Source: UBA9732 sp963599445 (GTDB lineage: Bacteria; Spirochaetota; Spirochaetia; Sphaerochaetales; Sphaerochaetaceae). Taken from it: a DNA stretch of 64,000 bases. The stretch spans positions 124,001-188,000 of the forward strand of contig CAVBWZ010000001.1 of the NCBI GenBank assembly GCA_963599445.1. The letters are read 5' to 3'. Made by a program: the position numbers and the translations under genes. How positions within the stretch are numbered: the first letter of the stretch is position 1; every line of letters starts with the position of its first letter. Below are positions 41,673-49,817 of this stretch, piece by piece. The notes under the pieces were generated by a model, which did no database searches, was not told where the DNA came from, and was given only the letters and a program-made list of their open reading frames with translations.

Positions 41673-41956
41673 CAAGTGGACTTGGGACGGCTTCCTGCGA
41701 GGTCGTCCAATACGTCGCTACATTCGAAAACCACTACAAAGCCATGCTTTTCAAAAAGGGGATGGGTCAAGGATGCGTCCTGAGGCCTGTCCCTCGCTTG
41801 CTTTCGTCATCGTGCGGGACGGCGGCTTTCTTCCAAGGCTCTAGACCGATGTCCTTGGATCCGGCGCTGTTGCAATTGGCCGAGGCCGTCTATAGCTTTG
41901 AAGAAGGAAAGGAGGGAGACAAAAATGGAGGATACAAGGAAGTATATAGGCAGTAG
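41648..41956 (+). CDS. DUF3343 protein (putative selenium/sulfur carrier)
   Basis: The 102-residue protein has a core (VVQYVATFENHYKAMLFKKG, then LRPVPRLLSSSCGTA) fitting DUF3343, a small family that tracks with selD/yedF and resembles a Se/S-binding chaperone with a conserved cysteine. It overlaps yedF by 25 nt and selD by 32 nt, the tightest packing in the window. GGAG lies 11 nt before the ATG; a later start is possible. Confidence 0.8.
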   Translation: MENRDSKVTSGLGTASCEVVQYVATFENHYKAMLFKKGMGQGCVLRPVPRLLSSSCGTAAFFQGSRPMSLDPALLQLAEAVYSFEEGKEGDKNGGYKEVYRQ

Positions 41957-43085
41957 CGAAGGCACTGCAGCCAAAGATGTCGTGGGCGCAAACAATGCGA
42001 GTTTAAACTCTGCAAATGTAAACTCTTCAAACGACCCAGTCCTGCACGAAGGCAGAAGCGGAGTCAAGCTCACCAGCATGGTGAAGACATCAGGCTGCGC
42101 CGCAAAGCTTCCACCTGGAAAGCTCCACCATGTCATAGACAGCCTTCCGCTAATGTCAAGCGATAGACTTCTGGAGGGTTTCGAGAGCGCAGACGATGCA
42201 CTGGTCTACAGCGTGGACGGCGATACGGTATCCGTCCAGACCGTGGATTTCTTCCCTCCCATGGTAGATGACCCATATACCTTTGGGCAGGTCGCCGCCG
42301 CCAATGCACTGTCCGACATCTATGCCATGGGCGGTGAGCCAAACGTTGCGATGAACCTCGTGTGCTTCCCGTCCTGCTTGGAGCTCGATGTCCTAAGAAG
42401 CATACTTCTTGGAGGAATGGACAAGGTTCGCGAGGCAGGGGCCATCATTGCAGGTGGACACACCATTGCAGACCCTACCCCCAAATATGGTCTTTGCGTC
42501 ACTGCGTTCATGAAGAAAGGCGATGTCTGGTCCAACAAAGGTGCAAAGGTCGGCGACTGCGTGGTCCTCACCAAAGCCCTTGGCGTTGGCATGATGAACA
42601 CCGCTGCAAAGGCAGGCGAAGCATCCGATTCTGACTTCGCCGCCACAATCTCCTCCATGACAACCTTGAACAAACATGCCCGTGACTTGGCGCGTGATCT
42701 TGATGTCCATGCCGCCACGGACATAACGGGGTTCTCACTTTCAGGCCACCTTTCGGAATGCGCCGATGCCTCCAATACGACCATAGAGGTCTCTCTTGGG
42801 TATCTTCCAATCCTTCCTGGTGCTTTGGAGGCAGCTAGGTTTGGACTTATCCCGGAAGGCCGCTACACCAACGAGGACTACCTGTTCTCGAAGGTTTCGT
42901 TCCCCTCTGGAACTCCAACGGAGTACAAGGACATTGCCTTTGGTCCGGAGACAAGCGGTGGCCTTGCTTTGTTCATGTCACATGATGATGCCTTGCGCTT
43001 CGTCTCCCGCATGGGCCTTGACTGCGTGCGCATCATTGGGCATGTGGTCCCTCGCGAAGGTGTGAGCGTGAAATATGTGGAGTAG
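41925..43085 (+). CDS. selD: Selenophosphate synthetase (cysteine form)
   Basis: The 386-residue protein makes selenophosphate from selenide and ATP. The catalytic region is TSGCAAKLPPG with cysteine where other homologues have selenocysteine; further motifs are TVDFFPPMVDDPYTFG, GGHTIADPTPKYG and GFGPETSGGL-like AFGPETSGGL. The first 50 residues form an unusual Asn/Ser-rich extension. No selA, selB or tRNA-Sec is in the window. Together with XdhC this suggests use of selenium as a molybdenum-enzyme cofactor rather than, or in addition to, selenocysteine. GGAGG precedes ATG 41925. Confidence 0.96.
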   Translation: MEDTRKYIGSSEGTAAKDVVGANNASLNSANVNSSNDPVLHEGRSGVKLTSMVKTSGCAAKLPPGKLHHVIDSLPLMSSDRLLEGFESADDALVYSVDGDTVSVQTVDFFPPMVDDPYTFGQVAAANALSDIYAMGGEPNVAMNLVCFPSCLELDVLRSILLGGMDKVREAGAIIAGGHTIADPTPKYGLCVTAFMKKGDVWSNKGAKVGDCVVLTKALGVGMMNTAAKAGEASDSDFAATISSMTTLNKHARDLARDLDVHAATDITGFSLSGHLSECADASNTTIEVSLGYLPILPGALEAARFGLIPEGRYTNEDYLFSKVSFPSGTPTEYKDIAFGPETSGGLALFMSHDDALRFVSRMGLDCVRIIGHVVPREGVSVKYVE

Positions 43086-43147
43086 CTTGACTAAGAAGGA
43101 CTGAATTTGGAGACTTTGTGGTATACTTTCCAACAAAGGGGTTTGAT

Positions 43148-43681
43148 ATGAAGAAGATTCTTTTGGTTCTTGCCGTGGCTTTGATTGCCTGTTCATCAGT
43201 CTTTGCGCTCAACAACGCTGCTCGCACGAATGTGGATTTTTCGTCTGCTGTGTATCTCAACACTGATGAGTTCGGCCTTTTGAACCTCAACATCGTCGAA
43301 GGCAACTCCAGTTTCAGCTTTGCACTCAATGCTGACTTGGCTGCAATTGGCAAGGAAGGCTTTGGCGGCTATGGACACATTGGCTTTGTGCTTCCAGGAC
43401 ACTTCGACCTCTATGTCGCAGGTGCCTACAAGCTCAAGCTGAACAACAACGTGAACCTTCTTCTCTCCGTTGGTCCAACATTCGTGTTCGGACGCAACTA
43501 CTTCACCTTTGGAACCGATGTCCTTGCACATTTCGACTACAAGGTACTCAAGAACTGGTTCCTTCGCTTCTCCCTTGGACTCGACATGGATTTCTTCATG
43601 AACAACAAGAACAGGGACAAGCTGCGCGGGTTTGCAATGACGATGCAGCTCCCAATGGTCGCCATAGGCTATTCGTTCTAG
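43148..43681 (+). CDS. Small outer-membrane beta-barrel protein
   Basis: The 177-residue protein from ATG 43148 has a signal peptide (cleavage after VFA, about residue 20). It continues with alternating hydrophobic strands and a terminal aromatic (AIGYSF), as expected for a BAM-inserted barrel of about eight strands. A strong terminator follows. No family name can be given. It resembles many spirochaete small barrel proteins in layout only. Confidence 0.65.
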   Translation: MKKILLVLAVALIACSSVFALNNAARTNVDFSSAVYLNTDEFGLLNLNIVEGNSSFSFALNADLAAIGKEGFGGYGHIGFVLPGHFDLYVAGAYKLKLNNNVNLLLSVGPTFVFGRNYFTFGTDVLAHFDYKVLKNWFLRFSLGLDMDFFMNNKNRDKLRGFAMTMQLPMVAIGYSF

Positions 43682-43709
43682 GATATTGCGCACATTACTG
43701 CGTCAATTC

Positions 43710-43748
43710 GGGCACAGCCGTACAGATAGTACTGTCTGTGCCCTTTTT
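43710..43748 (+). terminator. Rho-independent terminator
   Basis: GGGCACAG (43710-43717) pairs with CTGTGCCC (43736-43743), with an inner ACAG/CTGT stem, and TTTTT follows. It ends the barrel-protein transcript. Confidence 0.85.
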
Positions 43749-44017
43749 CCTTGTACTGCATCGCAATCTCCGTCGAACGAGTTCTAGTTCTTCGCACGTT
43801 GTACGTTCTCGATTCAGGCACAGCTTTTTTGTATTCTTTTCGAGAAAAACGGAGTTTGAATAGAAAAAAATATATCGAAAACGCAAAAAACAGGATTTGA
43901 ATACAAAGTGGCTGTTTTGTGTGTAGGCCAAGGACGGGATTTTTACAGTTTTTGACTTACTTTCAAGGTTTCTTCAAGGTTCTTAGGCTATCGTGAAGGC
44001 GAAGTTGGAGGACTTAT
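43749..44017. promoter_or_regulatory. AT-rich upstream region of the first beta-helix lipoprotein
   Basis: No gene is seen. The A/T-rich part (about 43840-43920) contains two copies of GGA(G)TTTGAATA. The response-regulator-type direct repeat is at 43962-43983. The ribosome site TTGGAGGACTTAT precedes ATG 44018. Confidence 0.5.
43962..43983 (+). promoter_or_regulatory. 11-bp direct repeat, candidate OmpR-family response regulator site
   Basis: TTCAAGGTTTC and TTCAAGGTTCT are adjacent 11-bp repeats, 34 nt before the lipoprotein start. A matching pair lies at 48127-48148 beside the response regulator gene. Confidence 0.7.
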
Positions 44018-46036
44018 ATGAAGAACTCAATCAAGACAACAATTCTTTCAATCGTGCTGTTGGTCTGCTTCGTTGGCGTTTCATGCTCGTCATGCAATGC
44101 CGATGTCATTGGCAGTTCCAATTCATCAGATGATTCTGGCTCGACGTCGAAAGGTGCAACGCTGACAGGGACATACAGCTCCTCGATATCGGGTTGGGTC
44201 TCTGACGAAGAGGCAAGGGCGACCGTGACGCCAAATGCTGACCAGATGCCTTCTACGTACAACGCAGAGGATTTCGTCTACGATGTAGACGAGTACACTC
44301 AGGTCGAAATAGACCTTTCGAATCTTGGAAGCAGCTATGCAGATGGAGACATAACGGTTGAGGCCAAGGCAAAAAAGACGACAATAACCCTTGGAAACGC
44401 CGCCAAGTACAACGTAATTCTTTCAGGAGAGAGCGAAGTTGGGGTCACGATAGCATCGGACTATGATTTCGTGCTTACTTTGGATAGTGTGGCCGTTTCG
44501 TCCAAGGGTGGAAGCGATGAGCAGGCTCTCAAGACGAAGGGTGGTGCTACGTGTTTCCTCGTTCTTGTTGGAGAAAGCACGCTTACCGGATGCATGGACG
44601 AGAGCGGTGAGACGAATACGAATGCGGTCAAGGCCGGCGGCTCCCTTGTGATATCGGGCGATGGTGTTCTCAATGTGGTTGGCAACACCAAACATGGAAT
44701 CGTAAGTGACGATGTCGTGTGCATCCAAAGCGGTACGGTGAATGTGACGCTCAATCCTGAGACCAGCGCTGGAACGGGCATAAAACCTGTCAACGGCTAT
44801 GTCCAGAACGGCGGTGTTGTCAACATCACGGCCTTGAACATGACGCAGGGAAGCGAGAACAAGGGCATCAAGGTCGATGGTGATGAAGACGAGACGGAGT
44901 ACGGTGCTGGCAAGGGCTACATCCTCATAAACGGAGGAGAGCTTACAATCAACACGTCCGGAAAGGGGATGACAGCTGGTTTCAACCCAACGGAGGACGG
45001 CGATACCAACAGCTCTGAAAATGACCCAAGCGCCGATGTATTCATCAACAACGGTCTTATAACGATTATGACATATGCAGCTCCAAGGGAGGATACGTAT
45101 ACCAACGGAGTCAGCAACGATGACGGTGTCTCTCCTGAAGGGATAGAGGGGAAGCACAGCGTTACAATCAACGGTGGAAAGATTGTCATAAACGCGACCG
45201 ACGACTGCATAAACACAAGCGTTGAAGGTGAGTCTTATATAGTGATAAACGGTGGTCTGATATACGCACATAGCAGCGCAAACGACGCCGTTGACAGCAA
45301 TGGGACCATTGAAATGAACGGAGGTGTACTGATTGCCCTTGGCACTGGAGCACCTGAGTGTGGAATAGACTGCGACGAAGATAGTCGATTCACATACACA
45401 GGTGGAACCATTGTAGCAATGGGTGGTGGCAATCAGCTTCCTTCCGGTTCAGGCACAACGGGATACGTCCTCACTACAGGTGCTGGAATGTCCATGGGTG
45501 GTGGAATGCCTGGTATGCCTGGGATGTTTGGTACGTTTGGCGCACAGGGGCAGCAGTCTGGTCCTCTGAGCGGTGCGGACAAAGGTGTGGGTGATTTCTC
45601 GGCCTTTGGTGGCCAAGGGCCAATGCCGAACGGGTCTATGGACGAGCCTCCTGCAAAGCCAGAGGGTGACATGACACCTCCTGATTTCCAAAGCGATGCA
45701 CCAAAGGGATTCGAAGGGGGCTTCATGATGCAGGGCGCAGGCCCAAATGCAGAAGGGCAGAGCTCTCTCTCCCAAGGGGCTGTTCTTGCAGTGTTGGACA
45801 GCAATGGAAATCCTGTAGTGGTCTTCACCGTTCCGCAGGGATGTGTGACAAACAATGTCCTGGTCGCAAGCGATGCCTATGAAAATGGCGATGTCGTGTA
45901 CTACACCGGCAATGCAACGCTTGAAAGTGCAAGCTATCTGTTTGCGGATTCATTCGCACTTGGAGATGTGAAGGTTTCCGTCTCGGATGCTTCAAGTGCA
46001 ACTATAAGCGCAACGGCTACAACGATAACGCTGTAA
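44018..46036 (+). CDS. Beta-helix surface lipoprotein with Cthe_2159-like carbohydrate-binding domain
   Basis: The 672-residue protein has a lipoprotein signal (FVGVSC, Cys23). Residues 90-480 form parallel beta-helix rungs with asparagine-glycine turns (INGGELTINTSG, INNGLITIM, INGGKIVINATDDCINT, MNGGVLIALGTG), the pattern of the Cthe_2159/DUF4353 carbohydrate-binding family. A Gly/Pro/Met-rich linker (about 490-580) and a final beta domain follow. It is probably on the cell surface binding polysaccharide or pectin-like polymers. It is flanked by the two-component genes and shares their 11-bp repeat, so it is probably controlled by them. Confidence 0.8.
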   Translation: MKNSIKTTILSIVLLVCFVGVSCSSCNADVIGSSNSSDDSGSTSKGATLTGTYSSSISGWVSDEEARATVTPNADQMPSTYNAEDFVYDVDEYTQVEIDLSNLGSSYADGDITVEAKAKKTTITLGNAAKYNVILSGESEVGVTIASDYDFVLTLDSVAVSSKGGSDEQALKTKGGATCFLVLVGESTLTGCMDESGETNTNAVKAGGSLVISGDGVLNVVGNTKHGIVSDDVVCIQSGTVNVTLNPETSAGTGIKPVNGYVQNGGVVNITALNMTQGSENKGIKVDGDEDETEYGAGKGYILINGGELTINTSGKGMTAGFNPTEDGDTNSSENDPSADVFINNGLITIMTYAAPREDTYTNGVSNDDGVSPEGIEGKHSVTINGGKIVINATDDCINTSVEGESYIVINGGLIYAHSSANDAVDSNGTIEMNGGVLIALGTGAPECGIDCDEDSRFTYTGGTIVAMGGGNQLPSGSGTTGYVLTTGAGMSMGGGMPGMPGMFGTFGAQGQQSGPLSGADKGVGDFSAFGGQGPMPNGSMDEPPAKPEGDMTPPDFQSDAPKGFEGGFMMQGAGPNAEGQSSLSQGAVLAVLDSNGNPVVVFTVPQGCVTNNVLVASDAYENGDVVYYTGNATLESASYLFADSFALGDVKVSVSDASSATISATATTITL

Positions 46037-46073
46037 ACGGCAACACATACTTTACCACTTTACCCCAAACTTT

Positions 46074-46114
46074 GGAGCCGTCGCCGAGAAAAACTTGGTG
46101 GCGGCTCCTTCCTT
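46074..46114. terminator. Terminator between convergent lipoprotein and kinase genes
   Basis: GGAGCCG(T)CGCC pairs with GGTGGCGGCTCC (with one bulge) and TTCCTTTTC follows on the plus strand. It lies between the stop at 46036 and the end of the histidine kinase gene at 46145. Confidence 0.7.
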
Positions 46115-46144
46115 TTCGAGATTCCTATCCTCAAATACTTCTTC

Positions 46145-47407
46145 TCAAATGCCTTTCATTTCGAATGTGAATTCAATCCAGCTTCCATATTCGCTTTCCA
46201 CGGATAGCTTTCCGTTGTGGATGTCTGAGATCTCCTTCGCCATTGCAAGGCCAAGGCCATAGCTGCCATCGGCACGGCTGCGGGCTTTGTCTACACGATA
46301 GAACCTTTCGAATATCCTTTCCTTGTCGCATTCCTGTATTCCAACGCCCGTGTTGCGAACCTTGAGTACTACGTTCTTGTGCTTGTCGTACAACGATACT
46401 GAGATGCTGCCGCCTTCTTCTCCGTATTTGACTGCATTGCTAAGCAGAATGCTGACGAGCTTTTCAAGTTGGAATGAATTGCCCTTCACCGCTACGTTCT
46501 GCTGGACTTCAACCTTCAACGACATTCCTTTTTCAAAGGCGAGGGCTTCGAACGGAAGGGCTGCACCTTCCACTATGGACGATAGCTCGACGACGTCATC
46601 GCATTTTGAGACGCTTCCCATTGATGTCAGGAACATGAGGTCCTTTACAAGTCCGTCCATACGGTGGGTCTCCGTCTTTATGTACGAGAGCCATCTGCTG
46701 TGGCCCTGTTCGTTTTCAAGGACATCGGCATTGGCTTGGATCACCGCAATTGGAGTCTTGAGTTCGTGTCCGGCATCGGCTATGAAGCGGTTCTGTCTGT
46801 CGAAGGACTCCTGTATTGGGCGCGTCATCATGCCTACGAGTTTGAGGCTGAGCATGAAGAGAAGAATCCATGCCGCTGCGCCTCCTATGACCGCCCACAT
46901 GGTCGTTCTTCTTTCGTCCATGACGCTTGAAGTGGCGTCAAGCACGGTGTACGAGAAACCTGTTGGTGTTTTGTGTCTAAGAAAGTAATAGCCTTCCACC
47001 TTGTCGAACTCGGCATTGTTTCCATCGATTAACGAAACGATGGTCTGGATTGTGTCGTCATCGTAGTAATCGTCGCGGTTGGAGCTCCATGAAGACACCG
47101 TATTGAATGAATCGGTTGAAATTGCAATCACATTTCCTCCAAAGTCACGGAACATGTCAGTATATTGTGGAGCAAGGTTGATTGGTGGGTTTTGTGCGAT
47201 TGGAGGGGCTTGCAGGTCCGGTGAATCCGGCAGGATGTCATTTGGTTGCGGCCTTTCCTGCTGCGAGTAGCTTTCAAGAGCAGTCCTTATCTGAGCTTTC
47301 TTTTCACGTGCAGGAACGATTGCTATGAATGCAATGAGGGCTGCTACGATTACTGTGAAGCTCCCCATTGTTATGAACATCAGCTGACGTTTTAGCTGTT
47401 TTATCAT
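46145..47407 (-). CDS. Membrane sensor histidine kinase
   Basis: The 420-residue protein has a first membrane helix (about 10-31), an exported sensor part (about 32-165, proline-rich near 55-75), and a second helix (about 168-190). The HisKA box is FIADAGHELKTPIAVI (phospho-accepting His near 215) and the ATPase domain has N-box LVSILLSNAVKYG and G-box GSYGLGLAMAKEI. It detects an external signal and phosphorylates the partner regulator, whose gene overlaps its start by four bases. Location between two surface glycan-binding lipoproteins suggests an envelope or polysaccharide cue. Confidence 0.94.
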   Translation of the reverse strand: MIKQLKRQLMFITMGSFTVIVAALIAFIAIVPAREKKAQIRTALESYSQQERPQPNDILPDSPDLQAPPIAQNPPINLAPQYTDMFRDFGGNVIAISTDSFNTVSSWSSNRDDYYDDDTIQTIVSLIDGNNAEFDKVEGYYFLRHKTPTGFSYTVLDATSSVMDERRTTMWAVIGGAAAWILLFMLSLKLVGMMTRPIQESFDRQNRFIADAGHELKTPIAVIQANADVLENEQGHSRWLSYIKTETHRMDGLVKDLMFLTSMGSVSKCDDVVELSSIVEGAALPFEALAFEKGMSLKVEVQQNVAVKGNSFQLEKLVSILLSNAVKYGEEGGSISVSLYDKHKNVVLKVRNTGVGIQECDKERIFERFYRVDKARSRADGSYGLGLAMAKEISDIHNGKLSVESEYGSWIEFTFEMKGI

Positions 47408-48096
47408 AGAGGATTCTCCTTGTAGTCCATATAGTATCCAATGCCTCTGGAGGCTTTGATTGCAACTTTGGAGTCTATGAAACCTATTTTCTTTCTAAGA
47501 AATGAAATATATACCTCTGCACTGTTGTACTCCGCATCGCTTTCAAGTCCCCACAGCTTGTCTGCAATCTGCTCTTTGGAGATTATGTGGCCGTTGGCCT
47601 TCATGAGAAGCTCTGCAAGGTTTATCTCCCGTGCACTGAGTTTTATGGATTTTCCAGTTTCATGGTTGCAAAGCTCACCAAGGCTAGGTCTAAGCACAAG
47701 GTCTCCAAAAACAGGGTCGTTGCTTTCCATGGAGGTGTCCTTTCGTCTTGCAAGGGCATTCACGCAGGCCAGAAGCTCTGCCATTTCAAACGGTTTTGGA
47801 AGGTAGTAGTCCGCTCCTTCGTTGAGGCCTTTGATGCGGCTTTCAAGGTCCGCCTTTGCGGTGAGCATGAGAATGGGAGAGTTGAAACCTTCGGAACGAA
47901 GTCTTGAAAGTATCTCGAATCCATCAATCTTTGGGAGCATCACATCGAGTATTATAAGGTCATATAGCCCTGTTTGGGCTTCCTCCAAACCACTGAGCCC
48001 ATCATAGCAGGCATTGACAAGCCATCCCTTTGTCTTGAGCATGTGGGCTACTGCATCCGACAGGCCTTTTTCGTCTTCGATAATCAAAAGTCTCAT
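47404..48096 (-). CDS. OmpR/PhoB-family response regulator
   Basis: The 230-residue protein has a receiver domain with phospho-acceptor Asp in LIILDVMLPKIDG (near 51) and the conserved Lys in YYLPKPFE. A winged-helix DNA-binding domain from about 130 ends with RGIGYYMDY-type wing residues. The family binds tandem direct repeats about 11 bp apart, as found upstream of both neighbouring lipoprotein genes. It is the first gene of the two-gene operon. Confidence 0.95.
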   Translation of the reverse strand: MRLLIIEDEKGLSDAVAHMLKTKGWLVNACYDGLSGLEEAQTGLYDLIILDVMLPKIDGFEILSRLRSEGFNSPILMLTAKADLESRIKGLNEGADYYLPKPFEMAELLACVNALARRKDTSMESNDPVFGDLVLRPSLGELCNHETGKSIKLSAREINLAELLMKANGHIISKEQIADKLWGLESDAEYNSAEVYISFLRKKIGFIDSKVAIKASRGIGYYMDYKENPL

Positions 48097-48126
48097 AGTG
48101 GAATTATTATAAACCAGATTCCGTTT

Positions 48127-48148
48127 TTCAAGGTTCGTTTAAGGTTCG
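48127..48148 (+). promoter_or_regulatory. 11-bp direct repeat, candidate response regulator site
   Basis: TTCAAGGTTCG and TTTAAGGTTCG are adjacent, between the divergent regulator (start 48096) and lipoprotein (start 48190) genes, followed at 7 nt by a CATTAT -10-like box. It could control both directions. Confidence 0.75.
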
Positions 48149-48189
48149 CTTCATACATTATGGCCATCTACTTTGGATGGAGGACTTTT

Positions 48190-49638
48190 ATGAAGCATTC
48201 AAAAAGACATTCAAACGGTTTTTCAATACATGCAGGAAAATGTGCAATTGCTTTGCTGATTGCATTTTTGTTGCTGGTTTCCTGTTCCACAGCGTTGGAT
48301 TCATCTGCAGTGGATTCAAGTTCTCAGACGACAAGCGAAGCACAGGGGAATCGGCCTGAAAGACCCAGCGGTCAACCCAGCGGCCAAGGCGGACAACCTG
48401 GTGGTATGCCTGGTCAAGGTGGATTTGGTGGCGGTTCGCAGACTGTGACGCAGGGGACGAGTGCCAACACCATAGACGAGGATGGTGTGTATGAGGGTGG
48501 AACATATGAGTCCATTGGCGATGATGAGAATGCCCTTAGGATTGACGGAGCATCCGTGACGCTTGCAGGCATAACCGTTGACAAGAGCGCAGGTGCTACC
48601 TCAAATACTGAAAGCGGCGATTTCTATGGCATGAACGCAGCGCTCCTCGCAACGAACGGTGCAAACGTTACAATCACCAATGCAACCGTGACTTCAAACG
48701 CTCAGAACGGAAACGGAGTGTTCAGCTATGGCGATGGTACAGTTGTGACAATAAGCGACAGCACAATCGTAACGACCAAGGACAACTCCGGTGGAATCCA
48801 GACGACAGGCGGTGGCTCGACATACGCTACGAACCTTACAGTCGAGACAAGCGGCAACTCTTCTGCGGCCATAAGATCTGACCGAGGTGGTGGAACTGTG
48901 GTTGTAAACGATGGCTCATATACGAGCAATGGCTACAATTCTCCGGCAGTATACTCTACGGCGGACATCTCGGTATCGAATGCAACGCTTACAGCCAACA
49001 GCTCGGAGGCTTTGGTGATAGAAGGCAGGAACAGCATAGCCCTTGTTGACTGCGTGGTCTACGGCAACATGAGCGACACCAAGGGAACGAGCTCAGACGA
49101 GAACGTCCACAACGTCATGATATACCAGTCCATGTCAGGAGATGCGGCGGTTGGAACCTCTTCGTTCTCAATGGAAGGCGGCTCTCTTACCTCCAACAAC
49201 GGCGATATGTTCTACATCACCAACACCGCCTGCATCATAACGCTATCCAATGCAACGCTAGTCAGCAACGATGACGGTTCATACCTTTTCAACGTAACCG
49301 GCAACAGCGCAAGCCACGGATGGGGCAGTGCAGGAAGCAACGGAGCACAGGCTACGGTCACGTGTTCCAACCAGATCCTTGAGGGCGACATAAGGGTGGA
49401 CTCCATATCCACGCTTGCACTTTCCCTAAAAGACGGTAGCTCCTTCACTGGCTCAATCAACGTTGTATCGAACACTGAGGGCGGGACTGCAGTAGCCAAC
49501 AACGCGGTCGTTACTGTGGATGCCGGCTGCACTTGGATCTTGACCGGCGACTGCACGATTACAAGCCTCGTTTGCAACGGCGTCATCGACTTCAACGGCT
49601 ACACAATCACGCTTGCAGACGGCACGGTACTCTCCTGA
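48190..49638 (+). CDS. Beta-helix surface lipoprotein, second member
   Basis: The 482-residue protein from ATG 48190 (GGATGGAGGACTTTT, the same ribosome-site region as the 44018 gene) has a lipobox FLLLVSC (Cys32). A Gly/Pro/Gln-rich segment follows (about 50-80), then beta-helix rungs rich in Asn/Thr/Ser (VTLAGITVDKSAG, VTITNATVTSNAQNGNG, NGDMFYITNTACIITLSNAT). The rung order resembles right-handed parallel beta-helix or IG-like adhesins. The ligand is unknown. It is divergent from the response regulator with the shared 11-bp repeats between. Confidence 0.78.
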   Translation: MKHSKRHSNGFSIHAGKCAIALLIAFLLLVSCSTALDSSAVDSSSQTTSEAQGNRPERPSGQPSGQGGQPGGMPGQGGFGGGSQTVTQGTSANTIDEDGVYEGGTYESIGDDENALRIDGASVTLAGITVDKSAGATSNTESGDFYGMNAALLATNGANVTITNATVTSNAQNGNGVFSYGDGTVVTISDSTIVTTKDNSGGIQTTGGGSTYATNLTVETSGNSSAAIRSDRGGGTVVVNDGSYTSNGYNSPAVYSTADISVSNATLTANSSEALVIEGRNSIALVDCVVYGNMSDTKGTSSDENVHNVMIYQSMSGDAAVGTSSFSMEGGSLTSNNGDMFYITNTACIITLSNATLVSNDDGSYLFNVTGNSASHGWGSAGSNGAQATVTCSNQILEGDIRVDSISTLALSLKDGSSFTGSINVVSNTEGGTAVANNAVVTVDAGCTWILTGDCTITSLVCNGVIDFNGYTITLADGTVLS

Positions 49639-49711
49639 CTCAAATGGAATAGGCCGATGTCCCTGTGGTTTGGACTTTGTTGTTGGGGTTTTTCTTGCCA
49701 GTATTCTATGT

Positions 49712-49745
49712 TTAGTTTATCTTTTAGTTGACGTTTAGGATTGCG
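49712..49745 (+). promoter_or_regulatory. Three TTTAG repeats upstream of the third lipoprotein
   Basis: TTTAGTTTATC (49712), TTTAGTTGACG (49724) and TTTAGGATTGC (49735) repeat at 11-12 bp. They are only loosely similar to TTYAAGGTTCG, so they may be a degenerate version of the same regulator site or unrelated. Confidence 0.35.
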
Positions 49746-49817
49746 ATTACTTTTTCGTCGGGGAGAATGACTGTGGTCTGCTGGAGGCTTACAGGCTCTC
49801 CGGCGAAGGAGTGGAAA

